From contig DIYF01000145.1 of the NCBI GenBank assembly GCA_002427745.1, positions 1 through 52,747 of the forward strand: 52,747 nucleotides of DNA, written 5' to 3'. The translations under genes were made by a program, and so were the position numbers. Of this stretch, positions 8,424 through 17,186 are shown in pieces. How positions within the stretch are numbered: position 1 is the first letter of the stretch; the number at the start of each line of letters is the position of its first letter. The notes beneath the pieces are model-generated. The model made no database searches. It was not told the DNA's origin and saw only the letters and a program-made list of their open reading frames with translations. Source of the stretch: Roseivirga sp. UBA6061. Its GTDB lineage: Bacteria; Bacteroidota; Bacteroidia; Cytophagales; Cyclobacteriaceae.

Positions 8424-8705
8424 ATGAAGGCTATATGGAACGGAGAAGTAATCGCTGAGAGCGATAAAACGGTAGTAGTAGAAGGTAATCACTACTTCCC
8501 TCACGATTCGATCAAAAAAGAATATTACAAGGAGAGTAACACACACAGCAACTGCCCCTGGAAAGGCATTGCCAGCTATTATACACTTGAAGTAAACGGC
8601 AGTGAAAACCCCGATGCCGCCTGGTACTACCCTGAAACTTCAGAGCTCGCCAAGGGAATCAAGAATTATGTGGCCTTTTGGAAAGGTGTTAAAGTAGAAG
8701 ACTGA
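8424..8705 (+). CDS. DUF427 domain protein
   Basis: The 93 residues cover one full DUF427 domain: MKAIWNGEVIAESD, the central HYFPHDSI, SNCPWKGIASYYTL and the C-terminal NYVAFWKGVKV are typical. The family is small, soluble and of unknown biochemical role. It overlaps the next gene by 1 bp (stop TGA shares its A with ATG), so the two are probably translated together. Its position 68 bp after the malic enzyme may put it in the same transcript. Confidence 0.9.
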   Translation: MKAIWNGEVIAESDKTVVVEGNHYFPHDSIKKEYYKESNTHSNCPWKGIASYYTLEVNGSENPDAAWYYPETSELAKGIKNYVAFWKGVKVED

Positions 8706-8977
8706 TGGCCTTGTTTCATTGGAAAAAGAATCCCGTCCCCACCCCTGAGGATGTATGTCCTAATTGTTGGGGGCAGCAGGAGTATGGAGGTAAGGCCATA
8801 GACCTGATGGAAGACAAACAGATTGATGTGAATAACAGCACCACACGCCATGCCTTCATTCAGGACTTTGTGGTAAACCACGTTAGTGGTATACAGCTGA
8901 AAAAACACGATCAGGGTTATATCTGCTCTACCTGTCAGAAGACTTATGATACTTATCACAGGGAAATAAGTGCCTAA
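8705..8977 (+). CDS. Small protein with two CxxC pairs (zinc-ribbon-like)
   Basis: This 90-residue soluble protein carries CPNCWG (about 18-23) and CSTCQKTYDT (about 76-85), which together could bind one zinc ion as a split zinc ribbon. It contains no transmembrane segment or signal peptide. It is co-translated with the DUF427 gene and followed by a strong terminator. No named family is recognised; the zinc-binding role is inferred only from the Cys pairs. Confidence 0.75.
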   Translation: MALFHWKKNPVPTPEDVCPNCWGQQEYGGKAIDLMEDKQIDVNNSTTRHAFIQDFVVNHVSGIQLKKHDQGYICSTCQKTYDTYHREISA

Positions 8978-9004
8978 GTTTATTCATTATAAATATTTAT
9001 ATGG

Positions 9005-9037
9005 AAACCAGCCCTTTACATAGCGGCTGGTTTTTTT
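9005..9037 (+). terminator. Rho-independent terminator after the zinc-ribbon-like gene
   Basis: AAACCAGCC (9005-9013) and GGCTGGTTT (9025-9033) form a perfect 9-bp stem with an 11-base loop, and the 3' arm runs into a tract of seven T. It closes the transcript that includes the DUF427 and zinc-ribbon-like genes. Confidence 0.85.
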
Positions 9038-9195
9038 ATATAGTCACTACCTCCTCTCATAAGTGGAAATCCACCTGATCAGCGGGAAACTCCTCTGGCT
9101 ACCGAAAGGTTAAATAAAATAACTGGAAAATCTTATTTCATAAGTAAAAGAGATACAAGGCATGGATTTACTATATTTCAAAAAAGGATATACAT

Positions 9196-10167
9196 ATGCC
9201 AGCCATCAAGATCACTTTACCGCAGAGACTCAAAGGCTTTGTCCAGCCAGACACCACTTCAGAAAGTAAGGGTTTTATCAGTGAGGGTACCTACCCGCTG
9301 ATAAGTTTCAAAAGAGATTTCCCCAATCAGGACACGGATTACGCAGAAATAGACACGCCACAGGAAGGAAAGGTCTGGATTTGTGCACGATGGAAAGATA
9401 CAAAATACGCTGAGGCCAAATCCGTGGCAGAAGGAGCCGGAGCATCCGGAGAAGGCTCAGTAATCAGCTTTGCTGACCTGGCGTCTGTACTGGACCTGGC
9501 ATCTGGTCAGCAGTCGGCCAGTGCACCCGCTGACTCTTCACAAAATGGAGTTGATGAGAGTGCGATCACTAACCTGCTTCCACTCTTCGACAGTTATGGT
9601 TATGATTTGAAAGAACCTGCCTACCCTTATCAATTGGAAGGAATAAGCGTGCCACAGTCACCGCCTAATCCTTCTCAAAATAACTGCTGCACTTTCGTGG
9701 AAGCTATATTGGTAAAGGCCTGGCAAGATACTATCGGCTCATTTGAGTGGAATAACCAACGACATGCGCAAATGATGATATATTCCGCTGATGACTTCTT
9801 TTCTCCCATTACGGCAGCAGTAGAATCCGGAATGGCTGTCAGAGAGCAGGACGTAGACAGTGCACCAACCCCCTGGACCATTATACAGGGATGGAAAACC
9901 CAATGGACTGGCGGACATACTTTTCTCATTATAGATCATAACAAGGAGACTGATGCCGTACTGACTTTGGAATCCAATAAAGGTTGGGGACTCGATGGGG
10001 TCGGTTTCAGAAAGCTCGGAATGGCCAGAGATTTTGACAATCAGCCACCAGCCAATTGGTGGCAAACTCCCGGCTTGCAAACCTGGGAACAGATGAAAGC
10101 CCTATATAAATTCAGAGAAATGGCTACGCTTCAGGTGAAAAATCAGACCTGGGTACAACAGCCCTGA
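9196..10167 (+). CDS. Protein with SH3-like N-terminus and NlpC/P60-like Cys-His domain
   Basis: The 323-residue protein has no signal peptide. Residues about 10-67 resemble a bacterial SH3-like module ending in KVWICARW. A low-complexity linker (about 75-120, rich in Ala, Gly and Ser) follows. The C-terminal part contains NNCCTFVEA (Cys164/165), where papain-like NlpC/P60 enzymes place the nucleophile at the start of a helix, and GGHTFLIIDH (His241), where they place the catalytic His. This suggests a peptidase, amidase or acyltransferase of that fold, acting on cell-wall peptides or another amide (inference). It is followed after 13 bp by an unknown gene and probably forms a two-gene unit. 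Confidence 0.65.
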   Translation: MPAIKITLPQRLKGFVQPDTTSESKGFISEGTYPLISFKRDFPNQDTDYAEIDTPQEGKVWICARWKDTKYAEAKSVAEGAGASGEGSVISFADLASVLDLASGQQSASAPADSSQNGVDESAITNLLPLFDSYGYDLKEPAYPYQLEGISVPQSPPNPSQNNCCTFVEAILVKAWQDTIGSFEWNNQRHAQMMIYSADDFFSPITAAVESGMAVREQDVDSAPTPWTIIQGWKTQWTGGHTFLIIDHNKETDAVLTLESNKGWGLDGVGFRKLGMARDFDNQPPANWWQTPGLQTWEQMKALYKFREMATLQVKNQTWVQQP

Positions 10168-10180
10168 TTGACTTTTCCGT

Positions 10181-11053
10181 ATGAAGCATATATTCAAACA
10201 ATGGCAACTTCTGGGCCTGCTTTCTCCACTTGAGTTGAAGCCGGCCATTGAAGAAATTCATCATGGTGTCCAATTTATTGCCATGGTGGGTAAATACTTT
10301 GTTGAAAACGCACCGGATGACAGCCATACCAATATGGAATGGATCGCGGACAAAGAAGTATTGGCAGGCAATTGGGTAAAAGCGCCCAAAGGAGATTTCA
10401 GGCTTGCCATGCGCCCCAAAGATCTCGAACTTATCATCTATGATGCCAGTATGAACAGGATAGATGCCTGCACTCTGGATGGCAAAACCAATGTCAAGGC
10501 CTGTCGCTGGGTAGAGGATCACCTGGATCAGTTTGGAGAAGACAGCAGTAAAATGAACCTGATGCTGCATTACGAAATTCCTGATCATCAAACTGACGAA
10601 GGAGCTGCCTACCGGCTCTTTGATCGCTCCCTGTTTGAGGAAATGGCAAAATACAGAGCCAATGGAGACCTTTTACTCAGGCATTTCTCTGCTCAGTATG
10701 CAACGGCCTCAGACGTTCGTACCTGGCCTCATCACTTTGACAACGGAGCCTATATTCCTATGGTCTTCGGGCCGGAAGGAGAGCACCTAAAGTCCTTCAG
10801 CATCGGTATGGGTATTCCTGACGAAGCGAGCGAAGAGCCTTATTTCTACATCACCACCTGGTCAAAAACAGGAGATAACTCCTACGATCATGTCCCGTCC
10901 CTCCCCTCAGGCGAATGGATAAAGTCCCCATTCCGGGGTGCCATACTCAGGGCTTCTGAAGTGGTTCAGCACAAAACATCAGAGGCTCAGTTTCAATGTG
11001 TTTTTGACTTTCTGGAAGCGGGTATCAAAGCTTCGCTGGAGATTATTCATTGA
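10181..11053 (+). CDS. Hypothetical soluble protein, partner of the NlpC/P60-like gene
   Basis: I do not recognise this 290-residue protein. It lacks a signal peptide or transmembrane segment and looks globular. Visible stretches include an N-terminal helix pair, a beta-rich middle with DLELIIYDASMNRIDACTL, the segment TWPHHFDNGAYIPMVFG and SFSIGMGIPDEASEEPYFYIT. The WPHHFD segment is reminiscent of DUF5996 proteins, but I hold this loosely. It starts 13 bp after the NlpC/P60-like gene and is likely co-transcribed with it; a function as binding partner, substrate or immunity-type protein cannot be judged from sequence. Confidence 0.6.
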   Translation: MKHIFKQWQLLGLLSPLELKPAIEEIHHGVQFIAMVGKYFVENAPDDSHTNMEWIADKEVLAGNWVKAPKGDFRLAMRPKDLELIIYDASMNRIDACTLDGKTNVKACRWVEDHLDQFGEDSSKMNLMLHYEIPDHQTDEGAAYRLFDRSLFEEMAKYRANGDLLLRHFSAQYATASDVRTWPHHFDNGAYIPMVFGPEGEHLKSFSIGMGIPDEASEEPYFYITTWSKTGDNSYDHVPSLPSGEWIKSPFRGAILRASEVVQHKTSEAQFQCVFDFLEAGIKASLEIIH

Positions 11054-11073
11054 TTTATCAATCATTTTATCCC

Positions 11074-11090
11074 TGTTACAATTTGTAACA
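11074..11090. promoter_or_regulatory. 17-bp inverted repeat upstream of the efflux operon
   Basis: TGTTACA (11074-11080) and TGTAACA (11084-11090) form a perfect 7-3-7 inverted repeat 37 bp before the likely TTG start of the adaptor gene. Its place directly upstream of an efflux operon that encodes its own OmpR-type regulator makes it a candidate operator. No binding data can be inferred. Confidence 0.4.
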
Positions 11091-11126
11091 ACTTTGAAAT
11101 GACTCCGCCACAGGCTGGTTTTATCA

Positions 11127-12215
11127 TTGCCTTTACTAAAAGTAAGAGCATTGAAAACCCTACGTTGGATCATTTTCCTGAGCATTACCGGTACCGGGGT
11201 CTGGTATTTTTTTATTTATCAGATTGACAATACCCGGGAAGATGCAATAAGCTATACGGCAGTACCCGCCTCCAGACAAGATATAGGCACTTATGTACTG
11301 GCAACCGGCATCGTCAAGCCTCAAACGGGAGCCGAAGTACGCATTGGCGCCCAGGTATCAGGTGTGGTGCAAAAGCTACATGTGAGCATAGGTGACCAGG
11401 TACAAAAAGGAGACCTGCTGGCCGAAATTGATCCGGCCCAGTTCATCGCCAACCGGGATCAGGCGCTGGCCATTCTCAAAAATGCACAGGCCAGTCTTGA
11501 CTATACTGAAGCCAATGCCTTGCGACAAGAGCAGTTATACAGAGATCAGGTGATTTCTGCTGACACCTATGATCAGACACAGCGCAACCTGGCCATGGCC
11601 CGGGCGGAAGTGGAAAGACAGGAAGCCAATCTGCGTCTGCTCGAAACCCAACTGTCACTTACCAAAATCTATGCGACCATTTCAGGAGTAGTGGCATCAG
11701 TGTCTACTCAGGAAGGGGAAACTGTCATCTCCAGCTTTTCTTCGGCCACTTTCGTGACCCTGATCGATCTAAACCGACTGGAAGTCTGGGCCTATGTAGA
11801 CGAAACGGACATTGGCCGGATCGTGCGGGGGCAGAAAGCCTCCTTTACAGTAGATACCTACACTGACATTGAATTCAAAGGAGTAGTGAGGGATATCTAC
11901 CCAAAAGCAGAACTAAAGGACAATGTGGTCAACTATATCACGGTCATTGAACTGGAGAAGCCTGCATATGGCACTCTGAGGCCCGAAATGACTGCCACGC
12001 TTAATATTATTCAGCAAATCAAACCCGATGTACTGGCGATACCCAACAGGGCCATAAAGCGGGAAGGTAACGGTCGGCTGGTCTATGTAAAAAACGGAGA
12101 CCTTATTGAGAAAAGGACCATCGAAACGGGTATCAGAGACAGCAAATTCACGGAGGTCATTTCCGGCATGAAGCCAGGCGAGCGTGTGATCCTCGAAGAC
12201 GTCAGACTACAGTAA
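11127..12215 (+). CDS. Periplasmic adaptor subunit of a MacA/HlyD-type efflux system
   Basis: The protein (362 residues from a TTG start) has an N-terminal transmembrane anchor (about 13-31), a first biotinyl-lipoyl-like half (AEVRIGAQVSGVVQKLHVSIGDQV...), a central alpha-hairpin (about 110-180) predicted as coiled coil, the second lipoyl half (TKIYATISGVVASV), and a beta-barrel/membrane-proximal C-terminus. It would bridge the inner-membrane ABC pump to an outer-membrane channel. An in-frame stop at 11100-11102 limits the start; TTG at 11127 gives the full anchor and TTG at 11151 is an alternative. It leads a run with an ATPase, two permeases and a two-component system. The transported substrate is unknown. 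Confidence 0.88.
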   Translation: MPLLKVRALKTLRWIIFLSITGTGVWYFFIYQIDNTREDAISYTAVPASRQDIGTYVLATGIVKPQTGAEVRIGAQVSGVVQKLHVSIGDQVQKGDLLAEIDPAQFIANRDQALAILKNAQASLDYTEANALRQEQLYRDQVISADTYDQTQRNLAMARAEVERQEANLRLLETQLSLTKIYATISGVVASVSTQEGETVISSFSSATFVTLIDLNRLEVWAYVDETDIGRIVRGQKASFTVDTYTDIEFKGVVRDIYPKAELKDNVVNYITVIELEKPAYGTLRPEMTATLNIIQQIKPDVLAIPNRAIKREGNGRLVYVKNGDLIEKRTIETGIRDSKFTEVISGMKPGERVILEDVRLQ

Positions 12216-12232
12216 ACCATAATCAAAATCAG

Positions 12233-12904
12233 ATGATTGAATTGAAAAACATATCCAGAATTTTTCGAAAAGAAGGCGGTATTGAGGTCAAAGGACTGGA
12301 TAACGTTTCCCTGAGTATCAAACGGGGGGAATTTATCGCTATCACGGGTCCTTCCGGCTCAGGAAAGTCCACTCTGCTGAATATGCTGGGTTTTCTGGAT
12401 CAGCCTACGAGTGGTGAGTATCACTTTGAAGGCAAAGCGTTTGGCGGCCAACACAGCAGTGCTCTTGCCAGGGTCCGCAATAAAGAAATTGGCTTTGTCT
12501 TTCAGTCTTTTCACCTGCTGAAGAACGTAACCGCCCTGGAAAATGTAGAGCTACCTCTGATATACTCAGATAAGAAGCATATCAGAAAGCTGGCAGAAGC
12601 CGCCCTGATGTCGGTGGGGCTGGGAGACAGAATGAGCCATAAGCCCAACGAACTTTCAGGAGGTCAGCAGCAAAGGGTGGCCATCGCCAGGGCATTGGTG
12701 AATGAGCCTGCCCTTATTCTGGCAGACGAGCCCACGGGTAACCTGGACAGTCAGTCATCTGCAGAAATACTTGAGATTTTCAACAATCTGAATGAACAGG
12801 GCAAAACCATCATCATGATCACCCATGAGGCAGACATTGCACAGAGGGCCAATCGCATCATCCGAATCAGCGATGGGCAGATAGTATCTGATCAACCTTC
12901 ATAA
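12233..12904 (+). CDS. ABC transporter ATP-binding protein, MacB/LolD type
   Basis: The 223 residues form one complete ABC ATPase domain: Walker A GPSGSGKST (about 39-47), Q-loop FVFQSFHLL, signature LSGGQQQRVAIARAL, Walker B LILADEPTGNLD and the switch His in IMITHEAD. The length and motifs match stand-alone ATPases that drive MacB/LolCDE-type permeases, which extrude or move substrates from the periplasmic face. It lies 17 bp after the adaptor and 11 bp before the first permease, so it powers the two permeases that follow. Confidence 0.95.
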   Translation: MIELKNISRIFRKEGGIEVKGLDNVSLSIKRGEFIAITGPSGSGKSTLLNMLGFLDQPTSGEYHFEGKAFGGQHSSALARVRNKEIGFVFQSFHLLKNVTALENVELPLIYSDKKHIRKLAEAALMSVGLGDRMSHKPNELSGGQQQRVAIARALVNEPALILADEPTGNLDSQSSAEILEIFNNLNEQGKTIIMITHEADIAQRANRIIRISDGQIVSDQPS

Positions 12905-12915
12905 ACACTTATAAA

Positions 12916-14133
12916 ATGAATATTAATCGCATAGTAAGTAGTGGATTTAAAATTTTGGGCCGCAACAGACTCAGAACTTTTTTTATGACCCTGGGCATTA
13001 TTGTAGGCACAGTGGCTCTTTTTCTTTCTATGTCTTTTGGTGAAGGCAGCAGAAGGGAAATGATGAATTCCATTGATCATATGTTCAGTAAGTCCAGCAT
13101 CTTCCTGATACCCGGGGGCGGAGGTATGATGAGTGGTCAGCAAAGCTCCACTGACACGAAGCTCACACTGGCAACGGCCGAGGGCCTTCTGGAAAATGTG
13201 AGCAGCCTGACCCTCTATGACCCCATGCAGGTGATCCCCAACATAGAAGCCACCTACCAGGGTAAAACCGTAGAAATACCCGTGTATGGAGGCACAGAAA
13301 ATGCCGCTGTGGTGTGGAACAGGGATGTCATCAAAGGGGAGCATCTCAGCCGAAGAGATGTAACCGGCAGTACCCGGGTTGTGTTACTGGGCACAAAAAC
13401 AGCAGAAGCACTTTTTGGTCAGGAAGATCCGATAGGCAAGCAAATCAGGCTGAATAACACCCCTTATGAAGTAAAAGGTATTCTGGAAATAGCGGGGCTG
13501 GATACAGTACATGGTATGGACAGAGACGATGAGGTGCTGATTCCCATCTCAACAATGACCAGCCGGCTGACCAATATCGACTATGTACGTGCCCTGAAAT
13601 TTCTGGTGGAATCCAACGCGGACACCGAAGAGACGCTGGCAGCCATGACGGACTTTCTGCGTGACTACCATGGGTTGACGGAAGACGAACCTGATGATTT
13701 CACTCTCATCACGCCCGTAGCCGTAGAGGCAATGATTGGCACCCTGAACCAGACCTTTTCTGTATTTCTGCCCCTCATCGCTTTGATTGCTATGGGAGTA
13801 GGTGGCATCGTGATAGCGGTATTGATGCTCATGAACATCAAAGAACGAAGTATGGAAATAGGGTTGAGGAAAGCACTGGGGGCACGAAACAAGGATGTAT
13901 TTGTTCAGTTTTTGATTGAAAGCGGAAGTATTGCCCTGGTTGGCGCGGTGACGGGACTGGGCTTTGGCTTCTTTATGCTACAGGTCTTTGCCCTTCACGG
14001 CAAGGCCATGGTGGCCGAGCCAGCCACCATTGCCCTTTCCTTTGGTCTGCCCCTGACCATTGGTATTCTTGCCGGCATACTGCCTGCTAATAAGGCCGCC
14101 AAACTGGATCCGATTGTGACATTGCAAGCCTGA
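12916..14133 (+). CDS. ABC transporter permease, MacB/FtsX type (first of pair)
   Basis: The 405-residue permease has an N-terminal transmembrane helix (about 21-41), a large periplasmic MacB_PCD domain (about 45-265) and three C-terminal helices of the FtsX domain (about 275-300, 330-355, 370-390) with the loop KERSMEIGLRKALGARNKD that contacts the ATPase. A Gly/Met-rich stretch (PGGGGMMSGQQSS) sits early in the periplasmic part. With the second permease at 14150 it would form a heterodimer served by the ATPase at 12233. Substrate unknown; export of a peptide, antibiotic or lipid is possible. Confidence 0.93.
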   Translation: MNINRIVSSGFKILGRNRLRTFFMTLGIIVGTVALFLSMSFGEGSRREMMNSIDHMFSKSSIFLIPGGGGMMSGQQSSTDTKLTLATAEGLLENVSSLTLYDPMQVIPNIEATYQGKTVEIPVYGGTENAAVVWNRDVIKGEHLSRRDVTGSTRVVLLGTKTAEALFGQEDPIGKQIRLNNTPYEVKGILEIAGLDTVHGMDRDDEVLIPISTMTSRLTNIDYVRALKFLVESNADTEETLAAMTDFLRDYHGLTEDEPDDFTLITPVAVEAMIGTLNQTFSVFLPLIALIAMGVGGIVIAVLMLMNIKERSMEIGLRKALGARNKDVFVQFLIESGSIALVGAVTGLGFGFFMLQVFALHGKAMVAEPATIALSFGLPLTIGILAGILPANKAAKLDPIVTLQA

Positions 14134-14149
14134 CCGATCGAGCCCTCAA

Positions 14150-15376
14150 ATGAATTATCAGAGAAACCTGAAGCTATCGCTGAAAACCATGCTGGACCAA
14201 AAGCTCAGGACCTTTCTGGCAGCACTTGGGGTTTCTATTGGCATCGCGGCCGTGATTTCCTTTGTTGCTGTGGGGCAGGGAGCACAGGAGGAAATATCGA
14301 AAAAACTGGAGAACTACGGCACCAACGTTTTACTGATCAGTGCAGGTAAACAGGTATCGAATACCGGTAGAAAAAAGCAGACCACCGACATTACCACACT
14401 TCGCCTCAGCGATGCTCAAAGGGTATATCAGGATATTGAAGGCATTGTGAAAACAGCGCCTCACCAGGCCAGGGGATTTCGTGTAAAGTATGATAATAAA
14501 CTGACCAATGTAACAGTAGATGGCAGCACGCCTGAATACTTTGAATTGAAAAACTTTACGCTGGCTTCCGGGAGATTTTTCGATGCTTCAGAAGACAAAG
14601 CAAGGGCACGTGTAGCTGTGATTGGCGACCAGACCAGGGAGCACCTTTTCCCGGATCATGATCCAATCGGGGAGCGGCTGCTCATCGGCAAAATTCCCTT
14701 TGAGATTATCGGGGTGCTGAGCAAAAAGGGAATGACAGGAAATGGTGCCAATGAAGATGATCGCATTGTTATCCCACTGCAAACAGCGCTCAGAAGGGTT
14801 TTTAACGTGAGTTATCTGCAAGATATACTGGTACAGGTCAAAAGTCAGGAGCTCCTGAATCAGACGGAAGGAGAAATCAGGCAGGTGATAAGGAGTTCTC
14901 ATAAGCTCAACAAACGAGGTAAAAAAGATGATTTCAAGATCTTCAATCAGATCAAAGCCATTCAGGCCGAGCAGGAAGCAGCAGAGACTCTGAATTCACT
15001 CACCCTGTCAGTAGCAGTGTTATCTCTGGTAGTGGGGGGCACCGGCATACTGGCAGTAATGCTCCTAAGCGTCAAAGAACGACTGGCAGAAATAGGGCTT
15101 CGCCTGGCACTGGGGGCAGGTCGTGGCGATATCGTTTTTCAGTTTCTGACAGAGTCTGTCTTGCTGTCCCTTATGGGCTCCATCATGGGGATTGGCATGG
15201 GTTTCCTTTCTGGCTATCTTGTCGAGAGGTTTACAGACTGGTCCACCATCATTGCCCCGGAGGTAATAGGATACACATTCCTGTTTTCATTTGGGCTCGG
15301 GTTGATTTTCGGTGTTTATCCGGCCTATCAGGCATCATATCAGGATCCGGTAGTTTGTTTGAACCAGAAACACTAG
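14150..15376 (+). CDS. ABC transporter permease, MacB/FtsX type (second of pair)
   Basis: This 408-residue paralogue of the preceding gene has the same plan: N-terminal helix (about 20-40), periplasmic MacB_PCD domain (about 45-270) and three FtsX helices, with the ATPase-contact loop VKERLAEIGLRLALGAGRGD. It starts 16 bp after the first permease. The periplasmic domain is clearly diverged from that of its neighbour, as expected of a heterodimeric pump. The response regulator gene starts 4 bp after it, so the whole pump and its regulators appear to be one operon. Confidence 0.93.
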   Translation: MNYQRNLKLSLKTMLDQKLRTFLAALGVSIGIAAVISFVAVGQGAQEEISKKLENYGTNVLLISAGKQVSNTGRKKQTTDITTLRLSDAQRVYQDIEGIVKTAPHQARGFRVKYDNKLTNVTVDGSTPEYFELKNFTLASGRFFDASEDKARARVAVIGDQTREHLFPDHDPIGERLLIGKIPFEIIGVLSKKGMTGNGANEDDRIVIPLQTALRRVFNVSYLQDILVQVKSQELLNQTEGEIRQVIRSSHKLNKRGKKDDFKIFNQIKAIQAEQEAAETLNSLTLSVAVLSLVVGGTGILAVMLLSVKERLAEIGLRLALGAGRGDIVFQFLTESVLLSLMGSIMGIGMGFLSGYLVERFTDWSTIIAPEVIGYTFLFSFGLGLIFGVYPAYQASYQDPVVCLNQKH

Positions 15377-15380
15377 TTCC

Positions 15381-16067
15381 ATGAACAGGAAGATACTTGT
15401 AGTAGACGATGACGACAGACTCAGAGAGTTGCTGGCGGAATACCTGTCGCGATATGGTTTTGCGGTCGATACCCTGACGGATGGAACAGACCTGATAAAC
15501 AGCATTCGCAGACAGGCACCGGAGCTTATCGTACTGGACATTATGATGCCCGGAAAAAACGGGCTGGAACTGTGCAAGGAGGTCAGGAAAGAGTACAATG
15601 TTCCCATCATCATGCTCACCGCCCGGGGAGATGTCAATGACCGCATAGTCGGGCTGGAGGTCGGAGCAGATGACTACCTTCCCAAACCCTTTGAACCTCG
15701 CGAACTGGTGGCCAGAATAGAAACTATTCTGAGGAGAGGACAAGCGAACTATCAGAAAGACGTGATTCGTGTGGGGAATCTGGAAATCAGGCCCGGCTCA
15801 CGTACGGCCTTACTGCATAATGAGCCCCTGGATCTTACCACCAAAGAATTTGAAATTCTCCTTTTGCTGGTCACTCATCCCGATAAAGTTTTCAATCGCG
15901 ACAACCTTATGGAGTCTCTGAGAGGACTGGACTGGGATGCTTTTAACAGAAGTATTGATGTGCTGGTGAGTCGTTTGCGACAAAAGCTGAAGGACGATCC
16001 GAAAAAGCCCCGCTATATCCGAACCGTATGGGGCGCTGGTTACAAATTCATAGGCTATGAACAGTAA
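15381..16067 (+). CDS. OmpR-family response regulator of the efflux operon
   Basis: The 228 residues comprise a receiver domain (1-120) with the acidic pocket VVDDDDR and phospho-acceptor Asp53 in VLDIMMPGKNG, followed by an OmpR/PhoB winged-helix DNA-binding domain (about 130-226) ending RYIRTVWGAGYKFIGYE. It is 4 bp downstream of the pump permease and overlaps the kinase gene by 11 bp. The pair probably senses envelope stress or a drug and controls the pump operon, possibly through the inverted repeat at 11074-11090 (inference). Confidence 0.95.
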   Translation: MNRKILVVDDDDRLRELLAEYLSRYGFAVDTLTDGTDLINSIRRQAPELIVLDIMMPGKNGLELCKEVRKEYNVPIIMLTARGDVNDRIVGLEVGADDYLPKPFEPRELVARIETILRRGQANYQKDVIRVGNLEIRPGSRTALLHNEPLDLTTKEFEILLLLVTHPDKVFNRDNLMESLRGLDWDAFNRSIDVLVSRLRQKLKDDPKKPRYIRTVWGAGYKFIGYEQ

Positions 16068-17064
16068 GAAGTCGCTCTATAAACGGATGGTCCTGACCAT
16101 CAGCCTCCTCTGTACAGCCACAATTCTGCTTATTCTGGGCCTGTTTTCGGTCATGTTGAAATCTATAAGAGCCTCTGCAGATAATGCCTTTCTGCTTCAT
16201 AACATCTTTCTGGGTATCAGTATAGCCCTGCTCATCGGTCTTTATGTTCTGGTCTATTTCCATATCAAGCGGCTTTTCAAACCCATGCAGGAAATCAAGA
16301 AAGCCGTGGAAACTGTAGCCGAAGGAGATTTCGATTTACAGATCCCGATCAGGCGGGCTGATGAGTTCGGGGAGCTGTCTGCAAGTTTCAACAGGATGGC
16401 AGGTGAAATCCAGTCGATGCTCAAGTATAAAGACCAGCTACTCTCAGATGTCAGCCATGAACTTCGGACCCCGATCACCCGCATGCGTCTGGCTGCAGAA
16501 ATGATGGAGGCGGGTAAAGAAAAGGACTCTATGATATCTGACCTGAAGGACATGAGCCACCTGATAGAAAACCTCCTGGAGTCGAACCGGCTGAACTATG
16601 GCGCGAGCTCTCTGCACAAGGAGCCTTTCAATCTCACCGAACTCATCGCCTCAATGGCACAGGAGCAGGCGGAGCGTAAGCCGGGCATCAGATTTCAGAC
16701 TACACAAGCCATAACTATCAAAGCGGATTTTTCCCTCATCAGGATGCTCTTCAGAAACCTGATTGAAAATGCCCTTAAGTATTCTTCTCACCAAGAAATA
16801 CCCGTTGCCATAGATATTTCACAAGCAGGTGATGAAGTGGAAGTGAGCATTAGTGATCATGGCACTGGAATTCCCGAGGAGGCTCTCTCAAAGGTTTTTG
16901 AACCTTTCTACCGGGTAGAACAATCCCGTTCAAAACATACAGGTGGGTATGGGTTAGGCCTGAGTATTTCCCAAAAAGTCACAGAAGCCCATCAGGGTCA
17001 GATTTCAATCAACAACCGTAAAGGCGGAGGAATTGAGGTGATAGTAAGACTCCCCTCCTCCTGA
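16057..17064 (+). CDS. Sensor histidine kinase of the efflux operon
   Basis: The 335-residue kinase has two transmembrane helices (about 9-35 and 45-69) separated by only about ten residues, then a HAMP domain (about 68-122), the dimerisation box with His134 in DVSHELRTPITRMR, and an HATPase domain with NLIENALKYS, DHGTGIPEEAL and GGYGLGLSI. With almost no extracytoplasmic loop it belongs to the intramembrane-sensing type, in which the signal is read within the membrane or from a partner such as the pump. The 11-bp overlap with the regulator gene marks it as its cognate kinase. Confidence 0.94.
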   Translation: MNSKKSLYKRMVLTISLLCTATILLILGLFSVMLKSIRASADNAFLLHNIFLGISIALLIGLYVLVYFHIKRLFKPMQEIKKAVETVAEGDFDLQIPIRRADEFGELSASFNRMAGEIQSMLKYKDQLLSDVSHELRTPITRMRLAAEMMEAGKEKDSMISDLKDMSHLIENLLESNRLNYGASSLHKEPFNLTELIASMAQEQAERKPGIRFQTTQAITIKADFSLIRMLFRNLIENALKYSSHQEIPVAIDISQAGDEVEVSISDHGTGIPEEALSKVFEPFYRVEQSRSKHTGGYGLGLSISQKVTEAHQGQISINNRKGGGIEVIVRLPSS

Positions 17065-17103
17065 CCTCAGAAAGACCAGATTAACACTATCAAAATTAAC
17101 ACA

Positions 17104-17121
17104 CTACGATTTTTGTCGTAG
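17104..17121. promoter_or_regulatory. Candidate BlaI operator 1
   Basis: CTACGA (17104-17109) and TCGTAG (17116-17121) form a perfect inverted repeat with a 6-base spacer, 66 bp before the blaI-type start codon. A second copy of the core TACGA-N6-TCGTA lies 54 bp further on. BlaI/MecI repressors bind paired dyads near their own promoter, so these are probably autoregulatory operators. Confidence 0.6.
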
Positions 17122-17158
17122 AATACTTTGATTAGTGAATGCTATTTGCGTTATTTAT

Positions 17159-17174
17159 TACGAATCCAATCGTA
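17159..17174. promoter_or_regulatory. Candidate BlaI operator 2
   Basis: TACGA (17159-17163) and TCGTA (17170-17174) repeat the core of operator 1 with the same 6-base spacer, 12 bp before the start codon. The centre-to-centre distance of 54 bp is about five helical turns, so two repressor dimers could sit on the same face. Its position would block transcription or translation start. Confidence 0.6.
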
Positions 17175-17186
17175 GCTTAACTAAAT

